Origin: Flavobacteriales bacterium
GTDB lineage: Bacteria; Bacteroidota; Bacteroidia; Flavobacteriales_D; Cryomorphaceae
Direction of reading: 5' to 3'
Length of the DNA stretch: 6,791 nt
Assembly: GCA_020200995.1 (NCBI GenBank)
Contig: JAIVHQ010000053.1
Span: forward strand, 1-6,791
The notes under the pieces are model-generated. The model did not search any database and was not told where the DNA came from. It saw only the letters and a program-made list of their open reading frames with translations. The translations under genes and the position numbers were made by a program. Each line of letters opens with the position of its first letter. The first letter of the stretch is position 1. Below, in pieces: positions 1 through 6,213 of the stretch.

Positions 1-261
1 CGGATCGGCCGGGTCGAAATTGATGCCGCTTTTGGCCCCGCCGATGGGCGGTCCTGAAACGGAAAATTTCACTTCCATGGTTTTGGCGAGCGACTCCACT
101 TCGCGCTGGTCGAGCCCCACCCTCATGCGCGTTCCACCGCCGGCAGCTCCGCCCCTGAGTGAGTTAATGACCACCCAGCCCACAGCTTCCGTTTCCGGAT
201 CGTTCCACTCAAAGATAATTTCGGGCTTCTTATCTTCGAAGGTTCGCAGCAGTTCTTTCAT
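1..261 (-). CDS. Glu/Leu/Phe/Val dehydrogenase, N-terminal part (truncated by window edge)
   Basis: This is the N-terminal 87 residues of an amino-acid dehydrogenase that oxidatively deaminates an amino acid to its 2-oxo acid with NAD(P)+ in the cytoplasm. Only the start of the substrate-binding (dimerisation) domain is present. Seen: MKELLRTFED at the start, a Gly-rich stretch (LRGGAAGGGTRMR, residues 35-47), and the family core K65-x-S-V-S-G-P-P-I-G-G-A-K77-S-G-I-N-F-D-P. By family knowledge, K65 and K77 match the two substrate-binding lysines. The catalytic lysine normally lies about 12 residues after the second one, so it falls just past the window edge. The ATG at 261 is chosen because it follows a TATCTTTG promoter element by 24 nt and gives a family-like start. 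It lies downstream of anmK on the same strand, 95 bp away. Substrate preference (glutamate, leucine, phenylalanine or valine) cannot be decided from this part, so no symbol is given. Confidence 0.9.
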   Translation of the reverse strand, partial: MKELLRTFEDKKPEIIFEWNDPETEAVGWVVINSLRGGAAGGGTRMRVGLDQREVESLAKTMEVKFSVSGPPIGGAKSGINFDPADP

Positions 262-285
262 GGGCGGGGGTTTCAAATTTGGGCG

Positions 286-293
286 CAAAGATA
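286..293 (-). promoter_or_regulatory. Candidate Bacteroidota -7 promoter element for the amino-acid dehydrogenase
   Basis: The minus strand reads TATCTTTG, an exact match to the Bacteroidota consensus TAnnTTTG, and ends 24 nt before the dehydrogenase ATG. I see no convincing TTG-type -33 element at 17-19 nt upstream. If real, the gene has its own short-leader transcript even though anmK lies upstream on the same strand. Confidence 0.5.
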
Positions 294-356
294 GAAATCT
301 ACGGGGTTTACCGCTATTTGTTCCGTTGATGATTTGCGCTGAATTAACAACGCTTG

Positions 357-1424
357 TCAGGGGAGGTATACGGCCCCTGCACAGACCGACATTTCGGCAC
401 CCGTAATTTCGTGTAGCACATTGTTTTCACCGAGTAAACGCAGCCTTCCGAGGAGGGCGAAAATCAAGGCTTCTTTGGCCTCTATCAACAAGGGATCGGC
501 CGGGGGCATTTCGCAATGCGATTTTTCGCGCAGCAATTGCATGAGGTAGCCGTTGAAGGCCCCGCCGCCGGTGGCGAGTACTTTCGAGCCGGGGTCGAGT
601 GAATTCAGTGTGCCCGCGATGATATCTGCAATGTGAGTGGTAGCCGTTGCCAGCAGGTCGCGCACTTCGGCTTTCCCTTCCGGAAAATTGGCGTAGAAAA
701 CGGTTTCGAACCACTCGCGGCCGATGGATTTGGGCGGAGGCAATGCGTAATATTCCAGCTTTGAAAGCCTGTCTATTAATTCGGGTATCACCCTTCCCGA
801 GGCTGCTACGGTTCCATTCCTGTCAAATGGCATCCCCATTCTATGCGCGAGTTCGTTCAGTATGAGATTGGCGGGGCAAATGTCGAATGCCGAAGGCTTT
901 TCGGACTTCATAAAGCTCACATTGGCCACGCCGCCCAGGTTTATGCAGGCATCGAAATCCAAAAAGAGCAACCTGTCGCCGATGGGGACAAGTGGCGCTC
1001 CCTGACCGCCGAGAGCCACATCCTGTCTGCGGAAATCGCAGACCACGGGCAATCCGGTGAGCCCTGAGAGCATACCGCCGTTGAGCATTTGAAAGGTGAA
1101 GTTGCTCTCAGGCCGGTGAAACACCGTGTGCCCGTGCGCTCCGATAAAATCGGGCTTCAACCCCGACTCGTCCATGGCTGCGGATACCGCTTTTGCCGAA
1201 AAGGCGGTAAACTCGTTTTCGAAAAGCAAAAGCTCGGCTGCACCCATTTGCATGACGCGCAATAGTCGCTCTCTGAGGGCATTGGGATAGGTGGCAGTTT
1301 TGAAGAATTCCACACCCGCACGGCTGCTCTCAAATTTGCAGAAAGCCAGATCAAGACCATCGCAAGAGGTGCCCGACATCATGCCGAGGCCCAAACTATA
1401 TTCCATTTCGGGCGTTGATTTCAT
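357..1424 (-). CDS. anmK: Anhydro-N-acetylmuramic acid kinase AnmK
   Basis: AnmK uses ATP and water to open the 1,6-anhydro ring of anhydro-MurNAc and phosphorylate it to MurNAc-6-phosphate, a cytoplasmic step of peptidoglycan recycling. The 355-residue product is near the family's usual length of about 350-370. Visible motifs: the phosphate loop GMMSGTSCDGLDLA (14-27), GHTVFHRP (98-105), the catalytic-region motif DFRRQDVALGGQGAPLVP (130-147), INLGGVANVSF (161-171), ATGGGAFNGYLM (284-295), EAKEALIFALL (315-325) and a C-terminal ITGA segment (340-343). The FDTGPGN segment known from proteobacterial AnmK reads FDICPAN here (180-186), probably a lineage variant. Two starts are possible: ATG at 1424 (used) and ATG at 1406 (349 aa, beginning MEYSLGLGMMSG), which fits the family equally well. 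A longer frame to 1484 needs a TTG codon and would run into the divergent promoter, so I rejected it. No murQ-type etherase gene is in the window. Confidence 0.97.
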   Translation of the reverse strand: MKSTPEMEYSLGLGMMSGTSCDGLDLAFCKFESSRAGVEFFKTATYPNALRERLLRVMQMGAAELLLFENEFTAFSAKAVSAAMDESGLKPDFIGAHGHTVFHRPESNFTFQMLNGGMLSGLTGLPVVCDFRRQDVALGGQGAPLVPIGDRLLFLDFDACINLGGVANVSFMKSEKPSAFDICPANLILNELAHRMGMPFDRNGTVAASGRVIPELIDRLSKLEYYALPPPKSIGREWFETVFYANFPEGKAEVRDLLATATTHIADIIAGTLNSLDPGSKVLATGGGAFNGYLMQLLREKSHCEMPPADPLLIEAKEALIFALLGRLRLLGENNVLHEITGAEMSVCAGAVYLP

Positions 1425-1453
1425 GGGGTGCGAAGTTATCCCAAAGGAATAAC

Positions 1454-1461
1454 TAAATTTG
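1454..1461 (+). promoter_or_regulatory. Candidate -7 promoter element for the acyl-CoA dehydrogenase
   Basis: The plus strand reads TAAATTTG, an exact match to the Bacteroidota consensus TAnnTTTG, ending 28 nt before the ATG at 1490. It lies in the 65-bp space between divergent anmK and the acyl-CoA dehydrogenase. A run of nine A (1470-1478) falls in the inferred leader, in line with the A-rich leaders common in this phylum. No clear -33 TTG is visible at the usual spacing. A weaker element on the other strand, TAACTTCG (one mismatch, 1431-1438), could serve anmK. Confidence 0.5.
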
Positions 1462-1489
1462 CGCACCTGAAAAAAAAACCACAACTCGA

Positions 1490-2632
1490 ATGAATTTTGA
1501 ACTTAGCGAAGAGCAGATTGCGGTGCGCGATGCAGCGAGAGATTTTGCCCAAAACGTCCTGAAGCCGGGCGTCATTGAAAGAGACAACGAACAGCGCTTT
1601 CCAAAAGAAGAAATCAAACAACTCGCCGAACTCGGCTTTATGGGTATGATGGTCGACCCGAAATACGGCGGATCGGGGATGGACACCGTCTCGTATGTAC
1701 TGGCCATGGAAGAAATTTCTAAAATCGACGCTTCGGCTTCGGTTTGCATGTCGGTAAACAACAGCCTCGTGTGCTGGGGAATCGAGACTTTCGGCACTGA
1801 AGAGCAAAAAGAAAAATACCTGCGGCCCTTGGCCACGGGAGAGAAAATCGGCGCCTTCTGCCTCAGTGAGCCCGAAGCGGGTTCCGATGCCACCATGCAG
1901 CGCACCACGGCCATCGACAAAGGTGACCACTACCTGGTGAATGGCACCAAAAACTGGATCACCAACGGAAGTACAGCCTCAATATACCTCGTGATCGCCC
2001 AAACCAATGCGGAGGCTGGCCACAAGGGCATCAACTGTCTCATTGTAGAGCGCGACACGGAAGGTTTTGTGGTTGGAGCAAAAGAAGACAAACTCGGAAT
2101 TCGAGGAAGCGACACCCACACCCTCATGTTTCAGGACATGAAAGTGCCCAAAGAAAACCGATTGGGCGAAGACGGATTCGGATTCAAATTTGCCATGAAG
2201 ACGCTTTCGGGCGGACGCATCGGCATCGCGGCCCAGGCCCTCGGTATTGCGAGCGGCGCCTATGAATTTGCAAAAGCGTACAGCAAGGAGCGCGTCACTT
2301 TCGGCAAGCCGATCCACGAGCACCAAGCTGTAGCCTTCAAGCTGGCCGATATGGCCACCGAGATCGAAGCTGCCCGACTGCTTTGCCTCAAGGCGGCGCA
2401 GCTCAAAGATGCGGGTGAGAACTACGACATGGCTTCTTCAATGGCAAAACTGTTTGCAAGCAAGGTGGCCATGGACACTTCAGTGGAAGCGGTGCAGGTG
2501 CACGGAGGATACGGATTCGTAAAAGAATACCACGTAGAGCGATTGATGCGCGACGCGAAGATCACCCAGATCTACGAAGGCACGAGCGAAATTCAAAAAA
2601 TTGTGATCAGCCGAACGATATTGAAGGACTGA
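1490..2632 (+). CDS. Acyl-CoA dehydrogenase (short/branched-chain type)
   Basis: This FAD enzyme introduces the 2,3-trans double bond into acyl-CoA in fatty-acid or branched-chain amino-acid breakdown and passes electrons to electron-transfer flavoprotein; it is cytoplasmic. The 380-residue length is typical of the short-chain/butyryl-type enzymes. Domains in order: N-terminal helical domain (about 5-117), central beta domain with signature 1 AFCLSEPEAGSDA (122-134) and the W-I-T-N loop (156-159), and C-terminal helical domain with RVTFGKPIHEHQ (268-279) and signature 2 QVHGGYGFVKEYHVERLMRD (336-355). The catalytic base is inferred to be E363 in IYEGTSEIQ, the position used by medium- and short-chain members; in isovaleryl-CoA dehydrogenase the base lies elsewhere. 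The start is the ATG at 1490, giving the usual FELSEEQ opening. It is divergent from anmK and convergent with murF. Chain-length preference cannot be set from sequence alone. Confidence 0.97.
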   Translation: MNFELSEEQIAVRDAARDFAQNVLKPGVIERDNEQRFPKEEIKQLAELGFMGMMVDPKYGGSGMDTVSYVLAMEEISKIDASASVCMSVNNSLVCWGIETFGTEEQKEKYLRPLATGEKIGAFCLSEPEAGSDATMQRTTAIDKGDHYLVNGTKNWITNGSTASIYLVIAQTNAEAGHKGINCLIVERDTEGFVVGAKEDKLGIRGSDTHTLMFQDMKVPKENRLGEDGFGFKFAMKTLSGGRIGIAAQALGIASGAYEFAKAYSKERVTFGKPIHEHQAVAFKLADMATEIEAARLLCLKAAQLKDAGENYDMASSMAKLFASKVAMDTSVEAVQVHGGYGFVKEYHVERLMRDAKITQIYEGTSEIQKIVISRTILKD

Positions 2633-2665
2633 TCAGGCCGATTGGCTTAATACCTGATTTTGATT
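2632..2665 (+). terminator. Weak candidate intrinsic terminator after the acyl-CoA dehydrogenase
   Basis: ATCAGG (2632-2637) pairs with CCTGAT (2653-2658) across a 15-nt loop, followed by a T-rich tail (TTTGATTATTCTT). The left arm starts on the last base of the stop codon. The stem is only 6 bp and the T-run is broken. A competing inner stem, AGGCC/GGCTT around a GATT loop (2635-2648), is also possible. Position supports a terminator; strength does not. Confidence 0.35.
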
Positions 2666-2742
2666 ATTCTTCAGGACAATGATCGTCTGTTTGAGAGAAT
2701 CATAAGCAGATAATGAATTAGGTAATTACAATAAAAAAGGTC

Positions 2743-2798
2743 GTCACATCGAGTGTTTTTTGACGGAGCACAGCGGAGTCAAAAAATGTATCGAGATG
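2743..2798 (-). repeat. Palindromic intergenic repeat, copy 1
   Basis: A perfect 9-bp stem, TTTTTTGAC (2756-2764) with GTCAAAAAA (2778-2786), closes a 13-nt loop (GGAGCACAGCGGA). As RNA the stem continues through three G-U pairs and, after a one-base bulge, TCGA pairs with TCGA (2749-2752 with 2791-2794). Read on the minus strand, its ends TCTCGATACATTTT and AAAAACACTCGATGTGACGA almost match those of copy 2 downstream on the plus strand. The T-runs lie inside the stem, not directly after it, so it is not a standard terminator. It resembles short intergenic palindromes that I believe are common in Bacteroidota genomes; that is recollection, not a search. Confidence 0.75.
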
Positions 2799-2832
2799 CT
2801 ATCATTCCATTCAAAAGTTTCGAGGTAATGCG

Positions 2833-2912
2833 CTCTCGATATATTTTCCAGCCCATCTCAACTTTTCTGAACATAAACACCGAAAAGGGCTGAAAAACAC
2901 TCGAGCTGACGA
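2833..2912 (+). repeat. Palindromic intergenic repeat, copy 2 (inverted relative to copy 1)
   Basis: The left end TCTCGATATATTTT (2834-2847) and right end AAAAACACTCGAGCTGACGA (2893-2912) match the minus-strand reading of copy 1 at 13 of 14 and 18 of 20 positions. The arms pair as CTCGA/TCGAG (2835-2839 with 2901-2905), TTTT/AAAA, CAGCCC/GGGCTG (2849-2854 with 2887-2892) and an inner TTTTC/GAAAA (2863-2867 with 2882-2886). The core differs from copy 1 in sequence and is longer, yet it stays self-complementary. Copy 2 lies about 35 bp from copy 1. Confidence 0.65.
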
Positions 2913-3093
2913 TCATTTCGATCAATTAGAAGGGTATTCATGATTGTTTCAAGAGAGAAGAGGTAGACATAGATCTAACTTTATAACCATCATTCAGTCG
3001 ATAATTCATTTTTTATTTTCAGTTTATCCCCCCTAAGGAGCATTTGATAATTCACTCCTCTCCTGGTCTAATCAGGAACTCATAACGGCGGAT

Positions 3094-4380
3094 TCAAAGC
3101 TTTTCCACGACCTTTTCCAGGGCCACTGATCGGCTGCCTTTGAGCAACACGACGGTGCCCTCGACGGGATTCTCTTCGAGAAAATTCATGACATCGGTGG
3201 TGTCTTCGAATCTTTGAAACCCTTTTAGGTCGACGTCTTTAAAGAGCGGCCCGACCAAATAAGCGTTCAGCTCCAAAGCGCGCAATCGATCCACCAGGGT
3301 CTGATGTTCCGTTTCAGAAGTATCACCGAGCTCATTCATCTGCCCGAGGATGGCCAGTTTTGGCCCGTCCGCTCTCTTTGCAAAATTCTCAACTGCCAGT
3401 TCCATGCTGGAAGGATTGGCATTGTAGGCGTCCAATACTACAGTGTTTTTGTCGGTCTTAACCAACTGCGACCTATTGAGTCCGGGAGTGTAAGATTCAA
3501 GCGCGGACTTTATATCAGCGTGCGCCACATCAAAATACCGACCTATACATATTGCGGCCATGATGTTGGAAAAATTATAACTACCGACGAGATCGGTGAC
3601 TATTGCTTCGCTGCGAAAACCGCCCTGTTCATAGCGCAGGGCAGCAGTCTCTGATTCGATAGGCTTCCCGATCACATAGGCGCCATCGGAAGCTCCGTAG
3701 GTAACCGTGTTCATCCCCTCAGACATTTCAGTCAGCACAGGGTCATCGGCATTCAAAAACACCAGATGATCGGGCTTTGAACGCAAAAAATCAAAGAGTT
3801 CACCCTTGCCTTTTCGCACGCCTTCAATTCCGCCGAATCCCTCAAGGTGCGCCTTTCCAATATTGGTAATCATACCGAAGTCGGGCTCAACGATTTCAGT
3901 CAGCATCTTGATTTCACCTTGGTGGTTTGCCCCCATTTCGATGACCGCCATCTCTGCATCCTTCGGTATATCGAGTAATGTGAGCGGCACTCCGATGTGG
4001 TTGTTCAAATTACCACGGGTGAAGTAAGTGCTGTATTTTGTCCCGAGTACCGAGGCGATCAACTCCTTGTTGGTGGTTTTACCGTTGCTCCCTGTGAGCC
4101 CGATTACCGGGCATTTCAACTGTCTGCGGTGGTGGTTGGCGAGCTCTTGTAATGCTGAAAGGACGTCGGGAACCACCGTAATTCCTGAAGCACCTTCGAG
4201 TCGGGCTTCATCGGCCACCACGTGCAGGGCTCCCATTTCGAGGGCGGCTTCTGCAAAGTCGTTGGCATTGAAGTTGGGGCCTTTCAGACAAAAGAAGAGG
4301 GCGTCCTTCAAGTCGGCACGGGTGTCGGTGCCTACTTTTCGGGATTGGAGGAAGTGGTTGTAGAGGGCGGATATATTCAT
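3094..4380 (-). CDS. murF: UDP-N-acetylmuramoyl-tripeptide--D-alanyl-D-alanine ligase MurF
   Basis: MurF adds D-Ala-D-Ala to UDP-MurNAc-tripeptide with ATP, the last cytoplasmic step of peptidoglycan precursor assembly. The 428-residue length is near normal for the family. Domains: N-terminal substrate domain with STDTR-like GTDTR (17-21) and LFFCLKGPNFN (28-38); central ATPase with P-loop GLTGSNGKTTNKE (94-106), GNLNNHIGVPLTLL (123-136), VIEMGANHQGEI (146-157), ITNIGKAHLEGFGG (171-184) and the probable carbamylated lysine K192 in RKGKGELF; C-terminal domain with LDAYNANPSSM (316-326), GQMNELGD (346-353) and LLKGSRSVALEKVV (412-425). The ATG at 4380 is chosen because MNISALY is the family-like start; a longer frame to 4407 needs a TTG inside the terminator hairpin. 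It is downstream of gldJ on the same strand, but a strong terminator ends only 14 nt before its ATG, so its promoter is unclear. All key motifs are intact. Confidence 0.97.
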   Translation of the reverse strand: MNISALYNHFLQSRKVGTDTRADLKDALFFCLKGPNFNANDFAEAALEMGALHVVADEARLEGASGITVVPDVLSALQELANHHRRQLKCPVIGLTGSNGKTTNKELIASVLGTKYSTYFTRGNLNNHIGVPLTLLDIPKDAEMAVIEMGANHQGEIKMLTEIVEPDFGMITNIGKAHLEGFGGIEGVRKGKGELFDFLRSKPDHLVFLNADDPVLTEMSEGMNTVTYGASDGAYVIGKPIESETAALRYEQGGFRSEAIVTDLVGSYNFSNIMAAICIGRYFDVAHADIKSALESYTPGLNRSQLVKTDKNTVVLDAYNANPSSMELAVENFAKRADGPKLAILGQMNELGDTSETEHQTLVDRLRALELNAYLVGPLFKDVDLKGFQRFEDTTDVMNFLEENPVEGTVVLLKGSRSVALEKVVEKL

Positions 4381-4385
4381 GGGGA

Positions 4386-4393
4386 CAAAATTA
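4386..4393 (-). promoter_or_regulatory. Possible -7 element for murF (very close to the start codon)
   Basis: The minus strand reads TAATTTTG, a match to TAnnTTTG, but it ends only 5 nt before the murF ATG and overlaps the T-rich tail of the gldJ terminator. If used, transcription would begin at or next to the ATG, giving a leaderless or nearly leaderless mRNA. No -33 element is visible because the upstream sequence is the hairpin. The match could be chance, as terminator tails are T-rich. Confidence 0.2.
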
Positions 4394-4394
4394 A

Positions 4395-4418
4395 AAACCC
4401 GGCGCAAAGGCCGGGTTT
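4395..4418 (-). terminator. Rho-independent terminator after gldJ
   Basis: On the minus strand, AAACCCGGC pairs perfectly with GCCGGGTTT (9 bp) around a 6-nt loop (CTTTGC), followed by further T residues (GGGTTTTTAATTTTG). The hairpin begins 24 nt past the gldJ stop, the expected place for ending a PorP/SprF-gldJ transcript. The stem is symmetric with A/T on both sides, so weak action on the other strand is possible, but no plus-strand gene is nearby. Confidence 0.85.
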
Positions 4419-4442
4419 AAAAATGCTGTCAAATAATATTTA

Positions 4443-6179
4443 TCACTTCTGATTGAGTCCTACGGGGCTGCCCACACGGTCCATTGCACATCGGAAACCG
4501 ATGGTGGCAGTGGCCTTGCGCTCGTCCATGTAGCGTCGTGTACCGGGGCTGAGGTAATAAGCGCGGTCTTTCCATGAGCCGCCTTTGTAAACCCGGGTGC
4601 GGTTGCTAATCAAAGTTGTGCTCCCTGAGTTGTACATCAGGTTTTCATTGTCGTCACCTGAAAGGTAATCCACAGAACTTAGAGGGTCACCGTCGCGGTA
4701 ATCAATATTGTCAGCCACGCGGTAATTGTCGCGGTCAATGTTTTCTTCGGGACGTACTTTTCGCATGCGCAATCCACCAGGGGTATCTTCAACGTAATCA
4801 CCCATGCCCGTGAGGAGCTTGGGAGAAATACGGAGGTTGCTGGAGCGCACTTGCTGAAAACCGTCGCGGATGAGGGTGTAAGCCTCGTCTGCCTTTCCGT
4901 CGTTGAAGCGCTCATCGGCCTGTTCTGCAAAAGAAATCAGATTCTCTACGAGCTGCACTTCATCGGCGTTCAATTTGCCTTCTGTAATGGTGCTGAACTT
5001 GCGAAGGTATTCGAGGAGTCCTTCCACGTCATAGGTCACGATGTTAAGTTTTTCGTCAGTGTTTCCCTGACTGTCGAGTACTTTGGTCTTAAACACATTT
5101 CCACGGAAAGGGCGGAATTCGTCGGTGTCCTCGAGGCTGAGCGGCCGGTATACATCCATTACCCATTCGCTGACGTTGCCGGCCATGTTATAAAGGCCGT
5201 AGTCATTTGGTTGGTATGCAAACACAGGAGCTGTTACGTCGGCGTTGTCATTAAGGCTTCCCGCTACACCCATGTAGTCACCGCGCCCTCTGACGAAGTT
5301 GGCCACAAACTCTCCGTAAAAACGGCTGTTGCTGTTACCATCCCGAACGTAGTGTCCATCCCAAGGGTACACCCTTCTTTGGGTTACGAGTTCCTGAAAA
5401 GTATTTCCAACAAGACCATATGCCGAGAATTCCCATTCAGCTTCGGTCGGGAGTCGGTAGCGGGGCAATAAGATGCCGTCTTCCATCCTCACGTTTCTGA
5501 ATTCCTTATCAGGATCGAGGTCGGGAAGACCATCCACGCGTTTTCCGCTTTCATACTGACCTGCCAGGTAGGCATCGGTGCTAAAGTGGTCTTCATTGTA
5601 CTGCTGCGGGAAGTGCTCAAAAAGCCCTTCGCGAATCAGGATGGCCTCATTCACACGGTCTGAACGCCAGGCGCAAAAATCATTTGCCTGCAACCAGTTG
5701 ATCCCCACCACGGGGTAATCGCTGTAGGCGGGGTGGCGCAGGTAGTAATCTACATAAGGTTCGTTGTATGCGAGTTTCGACCTCCACACGAGGGTATCGG
5801 GCAAGGCCTTGTCGTAAATTTCGGGGTAATCTTCTCCGTACACCCGCTTCAACCAATAAAGGTATTCGAGCCAATAGGAATTAGAGACTTCAGTTTCGTC
5901 CATGTAAAATGAAGAAACCGTCACCCTTCGCGGGATGTTGTTAAATTGTTCCATGACCATCTCTTCCGTGGCACCCATGGTGAAAGTACCTCCTTCGATA
6001 AGCACGAGGCCGGGCCCCGTTTCCTGCTCGTAGTAGGGGAGCTTTTCAAAACCGCCGTTTCGGGGATCGTTGTAATTCCAGCCTGTGGCATTGGAAGTTT
6101 CATACCTGCATGCCGGAAACAGTAAGACTGATGCCAGCAATGCCGATATGACTATGATGTAATTGAAGTTGCGTTTCAT
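4443..6179 (-). CDS. gldJ: Gliding motility / T9SS lipoprotein GldJ
   Basis: GldJ is an outer-membrane lipoprotein with a formylglycine-generating-enzyme-like (FGE/SUMF1) fold. In Flavobacterium johnsoniae its loss abolishes gliding and impairs type IX secretion. The 578-residue product starts with a lipoprotein signal: KRN, a hydrophobic core (about 7-21) and FPAC with C24 as lipidation site. No K-(D/E)2 surface-export signal follows C24, so it probably faces the periplasm. The FGE-like domain runs from GPGLVLIEGGTFTMG (55-69) through SFYMDETEVSN (90-100), YRLPTEAEWEFSA (241-253) and LYNMAGNVSEWVMDVYRPL (329-347), then closes with RVYKGGSWKDRA (529-540) and GFRCAMD (561-567). Between lies an insertion of about 180 residues. 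The closing segment lacks the paired catalytic cysteines of true FGE, so an enzymatic role is unlikely. ATGWNYNDPRNGGF (31-44), LYWLKRVY and the length favour GldJ over its paralogue GldK; downstream murF rather than gldL agrees. It starts 34 bp after the PorP/SprF stop. Confidence 0.95.
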   Translation of the reverse strand: MKRNFNYIIVISALLASVLLFPACRYETSNATGWNYNDPRNGGFEKLPYYEQETGPGLVLIEGGTFTMGATEEMVMEQFNNIPRRVTVSSFYMDETEVSNSYWLEYLYWLKRVYGEDYPEIYDKALPDTLVWRSKLAYNEPYVDYYLRHPAYSDYPVVGINWLQANDFCAWRSDRVNEAILIREGLFEHFPQQYNEDHFSTDAYLAGQYESGKRVDGLPDLDPDKEFRNVRMEDGILLPRYRLPTEAEWEFSAYGLVGNTFQELVTQRRVYPWDGHYVRDGNSNSRFYGEFVANFVRGRGDYMGVAGSLNDNADVTAPVFAYQPNDYGLYNMAGNVSEWVMDVYRPLSLEDTDEFRPFRGNVFKTKVLDSQGNTDEKLNIVTYDVEGLLEYLRKFSTITEGKLNADEVQLVENLISFAEQADERFNDGKADEAYTLIRDGFQQVRSSNLRISPKLLTGMGDYVEDTPGGLRMRKVRPEENIDRDNYRVADNIDYRDGDPLSSVDYLSGDDNENLMYNSGSTTLISNRTRVYKGGSWKDRAYYLSPGTRRYMDERKATATIGFRCAMDRVGSPVGLNQK

Positions 6180-6213
6180 GGTTTTCTTGCTTTCCGTGCA
6201 GGTTGTCGAATAA

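Larger units (their letters stand above)
2633..3093. other. 461-bp intergenic gap between convergent genes
   Basis: The region lies between the stops of the plus-strand acyl-CoA dehydrogenase and minus-strand murF. It is clearly more AT-rich than its neighbours. I found no open frame of credible length or composition, no tRNA-like structure and no direct tandem array. It holds a weak terminator candidate at its left end and two related palindromic repeats (about 2743-2798 and 2833-2912). The right part (about 2913-3093) shows only short inverted pairs: AGGAG/CTCCT (3036-3040 with 3055-3059) and TCCTG/CAGGA (3061-3065 with 3073-3077). Neither is followed by a T-run on the murF strand, so no clear murF terminator is identified. 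Confidence 0.85.

Noticed and set aside
20..406. 128-residue plus-strand open frame at the left edge
   Set aside because: It lies opposite the amino-acid dehydrogenase, which has clear family motifs; the frame is Ser/Pro-rich with no recognisable domain and is a shadow of the GC-rich gene.
1436..1930. Minus-strand open frames (164 and 155 residues) opposite the acyl-CoA dehydrogenase
   Set aside because: They are antisense to the conserved N-terminal half of that enzyme, have shadow-like composition and match no family I recognise.
2743..2798. Palindrome copy 1 as a rho-independent terminator
   Set aside because: The T- and A-runs form part of the stem. A T6 run on the minus strand follows only after about 11 unpaired bases, so it lacks standard terminator geometry.
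2741..2912. Repeats as a CRISPR array or tandem array
   Set aside because: Only two copies, in opposite orientation and with different core lengths; no regular spacing and no cas genes.
4427..4432. TTGACA on the minus strand between gldJ and murF, resembling a sigma-70 -35 box
   Set aside because: No matching -10 at 16-18 bp (the terminator stem is there), and Bacteroidota promoters use a different consensus.
4851..5471. 206-residue plus-strand open frame within gldJ
   Set aside because: It is the longest shadow frame, fully antisense to gldJ. Its Val/Phe-rich composition comes from reading gldJ codons backwards, and it has no promoter or family motif.
4443..6179. FGE-like protein as an active sulfatase-modifying enzyme or as GldK
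   Set aside because: The paired catalytic cysteines before the final GFRCA motif are absent. N-terminal sequence, length of 578 and a murF rather than gldL neighbour fit GldJ better.
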